Source: Taklimakanibacter deserti (GTDB lineage Bacteria; Pseudomonadota; Alphaproteobacteria; Rhizobiales; Aestuariivirgaceae). From it: DNA of 64,000 nucleotides. This document shows positions 58,801 to 64,000 of this stretch, one piece after another. Both the position numbers and the translations under genes were made by a program. The notes beneath the pieces are model-generated. The model searched no databases. It saw only the letters and a program-made list of their open reading frames with translations, and was not told the origin of the DNA. Where the stretch lies: positions 62,001 to 126,000 of the forward strand of contig QORU01000017.1 of assembly GCA_003574785.1 (NCBI GenBank), in the 5' to 3' direction. Every line of letters begins with the position of its first letter. Position 1 is the first letter of the stretch.

Positions 58801-61652
58801 CGGCCTCGGCCGTGAGCAACAGCAGCATTGTCGTCTCGGCCAAAGGCGGCGAAGGCAAGGGTGGCAATGGTGGCGCGGGCGCAGCGGGCACGGGTGGTCG
58901 CGCCGGTGCGGGCGGCGATGGCGGCGTCGGTGGCAACGTTGGAAATACGGGCGGCGCGGAGGAAGCCTTTGGCGGCGACGGCGGCACGGGCGGCACGGGC
59001 GGCAGCGCCAATGCCATTGGCGGCGACGGCGGCAAGGGCGGTGACGGCTTCGGCGGCGACGTCGATGTCGCGATCAACAATGACGGCACCTTCACGACAG
59101 TGGGAGCCAGCATCAATGTCACGGCGACCGGCGGCAACGCCACCGGTGGCAATGGCGGTAATGGCGGTGCGGCCGTGGCCGGCAATGGCGGCACCGGCGG
59201 CGCGGGTGGCGCTGGCGGCAATAATGGCGGCGCCGGCGGCTCGGGCGGCACCGGCGGCGCCGGCGGCGATGCCTTTGGCGGTGACGGTGGTGATGGCGGC
59301 GATGCGACGGGCGGCAACGCCACAGTCGATATCACCAATGGCGGCAGCCTGACATCGACCGGCGTCAACACCAGCACAATCTTTGTGGTTGCCACCGGCG
59401 GCACGGCGATCGGTGGCAATGGCGCGGGAGGTGCCACTTCCGACGCCGGCAATGGCGGTGCCGGTGGCGCCGGCGGTGCCGGCGGCGGTGTTGCGGGCAT
59501 GGGCGGCAGAGGCGGCAATGGCACCGGCGGCTCCGGTGGCAATAGCGGTGATGCGCAAGGCGGTGATGCCACCGTCACGGTCACCAACAATGGCAGTGTC
59601 TTCGCAACCGGTGACCTGTCGAACGCCATCAGGATCGACACGACGACCGGGTTGGGCGTAACCGGTACGAGGGGCACCGCGTCCACGGGATCCTTCGGCA
59701 CCGGAGGCGGCAATGGTGCGGCGGATGGGACGCCCACTAATGGTCAGGGCGGCCAGTTCGGCGACGTCGCCAACGGCCATGAAGCGATCACGGTCAACAA
59801 CAACGGCCTGGTGGACGCGTCTCAAGCTCAAACCGCTGTCGTCGCCAATGCCAACGGCGACGACAGCACGATCCTGGTGAACAACACCAACACGATCCTC
59901 GGCGGCGCGGGGGCCGGCCTGCAACTGCGGACGGCCAGCGTCTTCAATAGCGACATCGACATCGTCAATTCGGGATTGATCACGTCCGAGAACCTGCGGG
60001 CGATCGTCACCGGCGGCGCTTCGACCGAGATCGTGAATACCGGCACCGTGTACGGCCTCGTCGACCTCACCGATCAGGACGACACGTTCGACAACAATGA
60101 AGGCGGCGTCTTCGAAGCCAGGCTCATGTCCGACTTCGGCGCGAACGGCCTCGGTGCCGATGTGTTCAACAACAATGGCGGTGTGGTCCACACGGCGGAG
60201 AATCCGGGGGCGCCCGAGACTGTGGACTTCCGGAATCTCGAGAACTTCAACAACAATGGCGGCTGGATCTCGCTCGTCGATGGCGGCAACAACATCGACA
60301 ACTTTGTCCTTGGCGGGCTGCCTGGTGGGCCGACGGCCTATGTCGGCAACAATGGCCGCGTGGCGGTCGACGCCTTCCTGGCGCCGGAAGGGCCAGTGGT
60401 AGCGGAGAGCGGCAAGTCGGACCTGATCAACATCAGGGGTACGACGTCGGGCAAGACCTTTGTCAGCGTCAATCTGACCAACCCGATCGGCAGCTCACCC
60501 AATACCGACGGCATCCCGGTCATCGTCGAGAATGGCGTTGCCGATGAAGAAGACTTCGACATAGCGGGCGGAGTGCTCAATGCCGGCTTCTTCGCCTGGG
60601 ATCTGAGGACCGACGGCAATACACATGAGCTCTACACCACCGGACTGGGTGCGGGCGCCTACGAGTTCGCCGCCGGCATCACCGGCATGCAGGATATCTG
60701 GTATCAGACGGCGGGCACCTTGCTGCAAAGGCAGGCGGATCTCCGGCCGCTGATCGGGGCGACGCAAGTGACACCGGTCGCCGACTTCGCCGAGCCGGTC
60801 GAGCCGACGCCTCTCGCCAACATCACCCCGGGCTTCTGGCTGAAAGGCGTCGGCGCCTGGGTCGATCGCGATCAAGACGAAGACCACAATGTCGTGACCG
60901 ACCGCGATCAGTCGGTCTATGGCATCTTCGGCGGTTTCGACTTCGGCACCGAGAACCTGCATGAGCAGGGCGATGTGCTGCTGTTCGGCCTGCTCGCCGG
61001 CTACATCCACTCTGATCTCGACTTCGACTCGACGAATACTGAGTGGACCTACAAGGGTCCTTCGATCGGCGCCTATGCGACCTATCTCGACCGCGCCTTC
61101 TATGTCGATGCGCTGGTCAAGGCCGACTTCCTCGACATCGACATCGATGCCGACGATCTCGCCCCGAGCGAGAACGATGCCGACACCGATGCCTTCAATA
61201 TCGGCGGCCGCATCGACACGGGCTACAAGTTCGGCGAGACATGGTTCGCCGAGCCGCAGGCGACACTGGCCGTCGTCCATACCGAGATCGACGATGTCGA
61301 CGACATCTTCGGCGGCTCGGTCGAGTTCGACGATGCGACGAGCGTCAGAGGCAGGCTGGGCCTGAGGCTCGGCCATGAGCAGACTGCTGAGACTGGCGTC
61401 GTCTATACCGGCGATGTGACGGCGAGCGTGTGGCAGGAATTCGCGGGCGACAATGATGCGACGATCTTCACGCCGCCGCTCGGCGACCCGGCCGGCGTGT
61501 CGGACGATCCGGGCGAGACCTATGGCGACCTGTCTCTCGGCTTCAGTGTCGCCGCACCCGACGGCTGGTCGGGCTTCATCCGCGGCGGCTATCAGTTCAA
61601 CGACGACTTCGAGGCGATCAGCGGCAACGCCGGGTTGAGATACGCCTGGTAA
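52848..61652 (+). CDS. Glycine-rich autotransporter adhesin 5 (giant)
   Basis: This 2,934-residue protein is the largest in the window. The signal peptide is about residues 1-46 (GRRASLLSCTALATSLIIVGLVLP then GALAADQ). The passenger (about 85-2,310) is built of GG-X linkers and short strands; residues about 560-1,855 form an alternating two-type module array. A beta-helix-like stretch follows (about 2,310-2,620: NNNGLVDASQAQTAVVANANGDDST, NSGLITSENLRAI, GGVFEARLMSDF). The barrel (2,662-2,934) starts GFWLKGVGAWVDRDQDED and ends AISGNAGLRYAW. GGCGGGGGACC precedes the ATG. A terminator of the shared type follows. Expected role is a surface filament for attachment or biofilm (inference); no ligand-binding domain is recognised. 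Confidence 0.88.
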   Translation: MGYGQASTLGNLASGKGRRASLLSCTALATSLIIVGLVLPSVGALAADQFGADDDGATNIGADDSQAPIFADVPGGIVIGPLTGGVGGGGNGGAGGVGNGTLGGPGTPGVVPGASGGPGGNAGGFGGSAHGGAGAGGIAGVDGVIVDIIGNIANGVEATLTSGAGTGGNGGTGGDGFGTVAGPGGAGADGAPGGNGGNGGQGGNSFGEGGAANGGAGTGGDTGSISITATGEITNGVNPDAVNLTATAGAGSGGNGGTGGTGLAGAAAPGGAGGAGGDLGNIATNNIVGGSGGQGGSSNASGGSAAGGSGTGGSGAVIGVAAGADIDGNIIVSSEGGAGQGGNGNIGGGAGGDQGLEGGNGGAGGDLGIVTGNGNRAGAGGAGGDSGGGSATGGSASGGAGTGGDGADIEIRAAGDIISSDVDLSSTGASGTGGNGGTGGNGEGGISSAAGDGGDGGDIASIDGGNNNTGGAGGSGGNGGTTDFTGGDANGGSGIGGDGGAISVGAGDDIEMDSLFTLAGGAGNGGNGGTGGGASASQIGGNGGIGGAGGDVGPITGDGNAGGAGGIGGTGGSGDGTGGSANGGSGTGGDAGQLSVTAGDDMLAGVEIFSTGGDGIGGSGNTAGAASRGVGGGSGGNGGAGGDITSAVSGNDNEGGAGGNGGDGGTGDGTGGSADGGTGTGGDASAMIFDAGGNISLAADVLSAGGEGRGGAGGIGGNGTGSFGGNGGNGGEGGDIASVESGSGNSGGTGGAGGNAGSGDGTGGSANGGSGTGGDGGQVKITAGDDIDGIVVALLSGSDGIGGSGNTGGLGGGLAGGQGGNGGAGGDITSVDSATGTTGGAGGSGGNGGSANGTGGSANGGNGVAGAGGVVIIDAGGNIDISVAFASAGGDGTGGNGGLAGGGLAGNAGNGGQGGAGGDVSSIASGSSNAGGAGGIGGDGGSSDGTGGSANGGNGTGADAGGLSLKAGEDIDVVVDVILAGGDGAGGSGNTGNMGFGTAGGAGGNGGAGGAIVSIDSGSDNEGGAGGTGGDGGSANGTGGSANGGNGVGGAGGAIVVEAGGNIDIVIAAASSGGDGFGGNGGVGGFGLGGAGGDGGQGGSGGGIASIVSGSNNTGGAGGTGGTGGSADGTGGSANGGSGTGGDAGDLRIKAGEDIEARIDAILVGGDGTGGSGNTGGQGDGGRDTGGGGLGGNGGAGGEIASLGSGDNNAGGAGGDGGDGGSANGTSGSANGGNGAGGDGGDITIDAGGNIGLSAEFISAGGEGTGGNGGVAGVVGGGAGGTGGNGGDGSDIASIGSGSGNKAGAGGNGGHGGSSQNTGGSANGGSGIGGDAGALRIAAGANIDAEMRVILGGGNGTGGSGNTASFASSNRAGAGGHGGHGGDIASVDSGDDNEAGAGGAGGDGGNANGAGGTANGGSGTGGAGGDIAIDAGGSIDITADLTTSGGHGNGGNGGVGGRGNGGTGGTGGDGGDGGDVASVTGGGTNNQAGAGGEGGDGGSADSTGGSANGGSGTGGGSGEITIAAGMDIEGNIEVLSRGGNGAGGLGNTAGRGVGGSGASGGDGGDGGNSAGAGSSGGAGGSGGSGGDSNGSGGSADGGAGTGGSSGAITIEAGGNITGGTIGLQTIGGSGTGGAGGLGGEGVGVDGGDGGTGGSVGTGGDLLGVASFFGAAGADGGQGGNANGAGGSAHGGSGTGGKSGDITIEAGGAIASGIKIATRGGSGIGGAGNTAGNGTGGGGGSGVGGTAGDGGSFGDLVDSELSSAGTGGAGGRGGNANGFGGTANGGAGTGGSSGAITIAAGGIGAGIGISSLGGVGTGGAGGTGGLGQGAFARQGGTGGMGGSFGDLTDSQFISAGFGGTGGQGGDANGTGGAGGTGGAGTGGSTGAITMDLAGNILGAIALTVEGGAGTGGAGGVGGTGTGGGAGFGGFGGDGGHIGDLINSNAVQGGAGGLGGVGGNADGTGGNGGDGGAGTGGSTGLIDINVAASAVSNSSIVVSAKGGEGKGGNGGAGAAGTGGRAGAGGDGGVGGNVGNTGGAEEAFGGDGGTGGTGGSANAIGGDGGKGGDGFGGDVDVAINNDGTFTTVGASINVTATGGNATGGNGGNGGAAVAGNGGTGGAGGAGGNNGGAGGSGGTGGAGGDAFGGDGGDGGDATGGNATVDITNGGSLTSTGVNTSTIFVVATGGTAIGGNGAGGATSDAGNGGAGGAGGAGGGVAGMGGRGGNGTGGSGGNSGDAQGGDATVTVTNNGSVFATGDLSNAIRIDTTTGLGVTGTRGTASTGSFGTGGGNGAADGTPTNGQGGQFGDVANGHEAITVNNNGLVDASQAQTAVVANANGDDSTILVNNTNTILGGAGAGLQLRTASVFNSDIDIVNSGLITSENLRAIVTGGASTEIVNTGTVYGLVDLTDQDDTFDNNEGGVFEARLMSDFGANGLGADVFNNNGGVVHTAENPGAPETVDFRNLENFNNNGGWISLVDGGNNIDNFVLGGLPGGPTAYVGNNGRVAVDAFLAPEGPVVAESGKSDLINIRGTTSGKTFVSVNLTNPIGSSPNTDGIPVIVENGVADEEDFDIAGGVLNAGFFAWDLRTDGNTHELYTTGLGAGAYEFAAGITGMQDIWYQTAGTLLQRQADLRPLIGATQVTPVADFAEPVEPTPLANITPGFWLKGVGAWVDRDQDEDHNVVTDRDQSVYGIFGGFDFGTENLHEQGDVLLFGLLAGYIHSDLDFDSTNTEWTYKGPSIGAYATYLDRAFYVDALVKADFLDIDIDADDLAPSENDADTDAFNIGGRIDTGYKFGETWFAEPQATLAVVHTEIDDVDDIFGGSVEFDDATSVRGRLGLRLGHEQTAETGVVYTGDVTASVWQEFAGDNDATIFTPPLGDPAGVSDDPGETYGDLSLGFSVAAPDGWSGFIRGGYQFNDDFEAISGNAGLRYAW
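53100..59780 (+). repeat. Gly-Gly-X repeat region of adhesin 5
   Basis: About 6.7 kb of modular repeats. GGC-GGC-AAT-GGC-GGC is the commonest unit. Modules outside the alternating array (53,100-54,530 and 58,410-59,780) follow the same plan with more divergent strands. Confidence 0.85.
54531..58410 (+). repeat. Alternating A-B module array in adhesin 5
   Basis: Fourteen modules of about 92 codons in a row alternate between type A (AGxDI-x8-GGDGxGGSGNT) and type B (DAGGNIxIxxxxxSAGGxGxGGNGG). The unit of duplication is therefore about 185 codons or 555 bp. Later pairs are more degenerate. Confidence 0.75.
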
Positions 61653-61680
61653 CGGAAGAAAGCTGATGTGACGACCTCGA

Positions 61681-61705
61681 GGGACGGGAGAAATCACGTC
61701 CCTTT
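61681..61705 (+). terminator. Terminator after adhesin 5
   Basis: GGGACGGGA-GAAA-TCACGTCCC followed by TTT; one mismatch in the stem. Preceded by TGTGACGACCTCGA as in the other copies. Confidence 0.75.
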
Positions 61706-61800
61706 GTCGGCCTGTTGCTCCATTACAAATTGGACATCCAGCCTGACGCGGTGGAACGACTTCGTTTCGCGAGGGTTGGCTCGCCGCAATGGAGGTAAAT

Positions 61801-62103
61801 ATGAAATCAGCTGCAATAGCCTCGCTGGTGGCGGCCATCCTCGGATTGGGCGTCACGGCGGTCGCGGCTCAGCCGCCTGTCCCACAGCCTGCCGATATGC
61901 GGATCAGTTCGGACAATGTGCTTCAGGCTGATTACAAGAAGTACAAGAAGAAAGAGCATATGCGGCACAAGAAGTGGGTCTACAGCGAGAAATACGGCCA
62001 TCGCTACCGCCACAAGCGCCATGGCTATGGCTATTACTATGAAGGTTGGTGGTATCCGCGCCCCTATTGGGAGCCCGGCCTAAGCATCCACCTGGGTCTT
62101 TGA
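61801..62103 (+). CDS. Small secreted His/Tyr/Lys-rich protein
   Basis: 100 residues from an ATG with GGAGGT 5 bp upstream. The signal peptide is about residues 1-25 (MKSAAIASLVAAILGLGVTAVAA then QPPVP). The mature part is very basic and aromatic: DYKKYKKKEHMRHKKW, KYGHRYRHKRHGYGYYYEGWWYPRPYW. Similar short periplasmic or surface proteins are common in Hyphomicrobiales, without a known role. The His and Tyr clusters could bind metals or acidic surface polymers (inference). It follows the adhesin array but is separated by a terminator, and a strong terminator closes it. Confidence 0.75.
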   Translation: MKSAAIASLVAAILGLGVTAVAAQPPVPQPADMRISSDNVLQADYKKYKKKEHMRHKKWVYSEKYGHRYRHKRHGYGYYYEGWWYPRPYWEPGLSIHLGL

Positions 62104-62113
62104 CATCCTGAAG

Positions 62114-62143
62114 AGGCGGTCGTGTCTGGCGGCCGCCTTTTTT
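62114..62143 (+). terminator. Terminator of the small secreted protein gene
   Basis: AGGCGGTC / GGCCGCCT stem (one G-T pair), 9-nt loop and TTTTTT. It also lies just beyond the convergent permease gene. Confidence 0.85.
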
Positions 62144-62150
62144 CCTTGTT

Positions 62151-62993
62151 TCAGTGCCGCTCCCTGAAACCCTTCCCGTAATGCGCCTCGAGCCTGGCCT
62201 GGATGATCTCGAAGCCGATCGACAGGATCCAGTAGATCACCGCCGCGGTGGTCAGCATCTCGATATAGCGATAGGCGGTGCGGCCGAAGGACTGCGCCAG
62301 GAACATGATCTCCCATACGCCCATGACCGAGATGAGGGACGAATCCTTCAGCATGGCGATGAATTGCGAGCCGGTCGGCGGGATCGCCACCCGGATCGCT
62401 TGCGGCAGCACGATGCGCCACATCACCACCCAGTGATGCAAGCCCAGCGAGGCGCCCGCTTCCACCTGGCCCTTGGGCACCGAGACGATGCCGGCGCGGA
62501 AGATCTCGCTCAAGTAAGCGCCGTAGTTGAGCGACAACGCGATGATGCCGGACGGTATGGCGGCGGGCACCGGGCCCAATTGCGGCAGGCCCAGATAGAT
62601 GAGGAAGATCTGGACGAGAAGCGGCGTGCCGCGGAAGAAGGAAGTGTAGAAGGTCGATATGCCGTAGAACACCGCGCTCTTCGACAAGCGGCCCAGGGCC
62701 GAGATGAGGCCCAGTATGATCGAGGCGATGATGGCGAAGAAGCAGACGAACAACGTCAGTGCCGCGCCCTGGATGAAGCCGTCGCGGGTCAGCGTCAATC
62801 CGGCGAGATAGGGAAATTTCTCGACGATGAAGTCGAATTTGAGATCGAAGCTCAGGAAGAAGAAGACGAAGAGGACGAACAGCGTCCCCCATACGGCGCA
62901 AACGCGAAGCCTGAAATTGGCATCGCTGTTCTGAGGAAAGGCCGAAGCCGGGGCGACCCTGGCTTCAGCCTCCGTTATCGGAGCGTTGCTCAC
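62151..62993 (-). CDS. Polar amino acid ABC transporter permease (HisM/GltK-like)
   Basis: This 280-residue inner-membrane permease of the PAAT family has an N-terminal cytoplasmic part, about five membrane helices, and the EAA loop GAYLSEIFRAGIVSVPKGQVEAGASLG that docks the ATPase. I chose the GTG at 62993, which overlaps the stop of the binding-protein gene (GTGA); the longer frame from 63023 lies inside that gene. No ATPase gene follows; the next gene is on the other strand, so a shared or distant ATPase must serve it. Confidence 0.9.
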   Translation of the reverse strand: MSNAPITEAEARVAPASAFPQNSDANFRLRVCAVWGTLFVLFVFFFLSFDLKFDFIVEKFPYLAGLTLTRDGFIQGAALTLFVCFFAIIASIILGLISALGRLSKSAVFYGISTFYTSFFRGTPLLVQIFLIYLGLPQLGPVPAAIPSGIIALSLNYGAYLSEIFRAGIVSVPKGQVEAGASLGLHHWVVMWRIVLPQAIRVAIPPTGSQFIAMLKDSSLISVMGVWEIMFLAQSFGRTAYRYIEMLTTAAVIYWILSIGFEIIQARLEAHYGKGFRERH

Positions 62994-63826
62994 TGCTTGG
63001 TCGTGATGTCCCGGCCGACCCACTTCTCGGAGAGGGCTTTCAGCGTGCCGTCATCCGACATCTGCTTGAAGATCTCCTTGATCTTCGCCTGCCATTCGGG
63101 ATCGCCCTTGTCGACCGACACCCAGATCGGCTCGCCGAACACCGGATCGCCGACGATCTTGAACTTGTCGGGCGCTTTCTTCACCCGGTCGATGGCGGTC
63201 AGATAGTTGCTGACGATGGCATCGAGGCGCTTGCCTGAGCCCAGCGCCAGGTCCTGGAAGGCCGTGTCCTCGGAATCATAGGGAACCGGCGTCACCTCGG
63301 CGAAGGGATAGGTCACCTTCTCCGCCCCCGGGATGTCGATCACCAGGTCCTTCAGGATGTATTTCTCATAAGTGGTGCCGGCCTGCGCGCCCACTTTCTT
63401 GCCGTTGAGGTCCGCGGCGCCCTTGATGTCGTTATTGTCGGCATTGACCACCACGATCGCCGGCGCCGAATAATATTGCAGCACGAAATCGAGGACCTCG
63501 GCGCGTTCCTTGGTCGGCGTCATCGAGCAGACGCAGATGTCCCAGCGGCCCTTCCAGTTGCCCGCCGTGATGATCTCCCAGGATGGCGTCTCGACCTTCA
63601 TGTCGACGCCGAGCCGTTTGGCGAATTCACGCGCGACGTCGACGTCGAAGCCGACAACCTCGCCCTTGTCGTCGATATAGGAGAAGGGCGGATAGGCGCG
63701 GTCGGTGGTCTCCATCATGACCTTGTTGTTCATCACCCGGTCGAGGGTCTCGCCGGCCGTCGCCACCGTGGCAAGGCCTGCTAGTGCCGTAATGGCCAAG
63801 GCCGCCAGGCGGATTTTAGTGCTCAT
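62990..63826 (-). CDS. Polar amino acid ABC transporter substrate-binding protein
   Basis: This 278-residue periplasmic protein has a signal peptide (1-24, MSTKIRLAALAITALAGLATVATA). The SBP_bac_3 fold starts with MMETTDRAYPPFSYIDDKGEVVGFDVDVAREFAKRLGV and has the ligand-side motif WDICVCSMTPTKERAEVLDF and the hinge ADLNGKKVGAQAGTTYEKYI. The Asp/Arg pattern fits amino-acid ligands. AGGGAGA lies upstream of the ATG at 63826; the longer frame upstream is not conserved in pattern. It is first in a two-gene operon with the permease. The upstream region to the window edge shows only the TGCCGGAGCGGCA inverted repeat. Confidence 0.92.
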   Translation of the reverse strand: MSTKIRLAALAITALAGLATVATAGETLDRVMNNKVMMETTDRAYPPFSYIDDKGEVVGFDVDVAREFAKRLGVDMKVETPSWEIITAGNWKGRWDICVCSMTPTKERAEVLDFVLQYYSAPAIVVVNADNNDIKGAADLNGKKVGAQAGTTYEKYILKDLVIDIPGAEKVTYPFAEVTPVPYDSEDTAFQDLALGSGKRLDAIVSNYLTAIDRVKKAPDKFKIVGDPVFGEPIWVSVDKGDPEWQAKIKEIFKQMSDDGTLKALSEKWVGRDITTKQ

Positions 63827-64000
63827 AGATAGTCTCCCTGCAGTGTTTTTGTGCGGGCTCGAAGGTTCGAGCCCAAGTCGTTCCTTAGCCCAGTCTTTCG
63901 CCTTCCGGTAGGCATGATCTGCCGGAGCGGCAGGGAAACGCACGCTTATATTGCAATGCAGCATGGCCTCAGTCTAGAACCCGGCGCATCCCCCTGACCG

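Noticed and set aside
29041..59780. RTX calcium-binding repeats in the glycine-rich passengers
   Set aside because: The spacing GGxGxDx-hydrophobic-x is not kept; the units are GGX triplets. The proteins also carry signal peptides and C-terminal barrels, not a type I secretion tail.
29041..59780. Mycobacterial PE_PGRS proteins
   Set aside because: The GGX composition is similar, but there is no PE domain, and the signal peptide and barrel are those of Gram-negative autotransporters.
28725..61652. Trimeric (YadA-like) autotransporters
   Set aside because: The C-terminal barrel is about 265-273 residues, the size of a complete monomeric 12-strand barrel. Trimeric anchors are about 70 residues, and no YadA head or stalk motifs are seen.

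Overview
The window is GC-rich chromosomal DNA that looks like an alphaproteobacterium of the order Hyphomicrobiales (Rhizobiales). The order comF-grxC-nitrilase-DUF1178-ubiG-lysC-ptsP-HTH/DUF4115-prfA-prmC-DUF4167-clpB, together with families such as DUF1178 and DUF4167, is typical of that group. I cannot name a genus. I saw no rRNA, tRNA, CRISPR array or intact insertion sequence.

Left part (1-9,412): the 3' end of a substrate-binding protein gene is followed by a tightly overlapping branched-chain/amide-type ABC transporter (livG, livF, livH, livM), a hydantoinase/oxoprolinase subunit A gene without its usual B partner, and a sugar-porter MFS gene. This reads as an uptake-plus-hydrolysis operon. 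A LysR regulator and a zinc-independent MDR oxidoreductase are divergent around a short palindrome. A small type II toxin-antitoxin pair (9,476-10,051) carries a frameshifted ParE-like toxin.

Housekeeping block (10,120-28,450): an NDUFAF5-like methyltransferase and ilvD on the minus strand, then comF, glutaredoxin, a Nit-type amidase, DUF1178, ubiG (minus), aspartokinase, PtsP, a RodZ-like HTH membrane protein, release factor 1, its methyltransferase PrmC, DUF4167, a small methyltransferase, a DUF559 endonuclease-like gene flanked by inverted palindromic repeats, and clpB behind a candidate heat-shock promoter.

Adhesin array (28,725-61,652): about 33 kb on the plus strand holds five consecutive autotransporter genes, each ending in a beta-barrel of about 265-273 residues that finishes in Trp. 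Four have very long Gly-Gly-X passengers (1,585, 2,233, about 2,600 and 2,934 residues) and a shared unusual signal peptide with an RRxxLLSCTA core. The middle one (1,159 residues) has an Asp/Asn-rich beta-helix-type passenger. All five genes carry the same 18-bp element TGTGSC-N5-TGCAACA about 95-125 bp before the start codon, which suggests common control. The fourth gene is split near its 5' end by one extra CA in a (CA)3 tract. The fifth contains a striking alternating A-B module array. This array, a surface-adhesin family with a shared 5' element and a possibly switchable member, is the most interesting part of the window.

Right end (61,801-64,000): a small secreted His/Tyr/Lys-rich protein and, on the minus strand, a polar amino-acid ABC transporter represented only by its binding protein and one permease.
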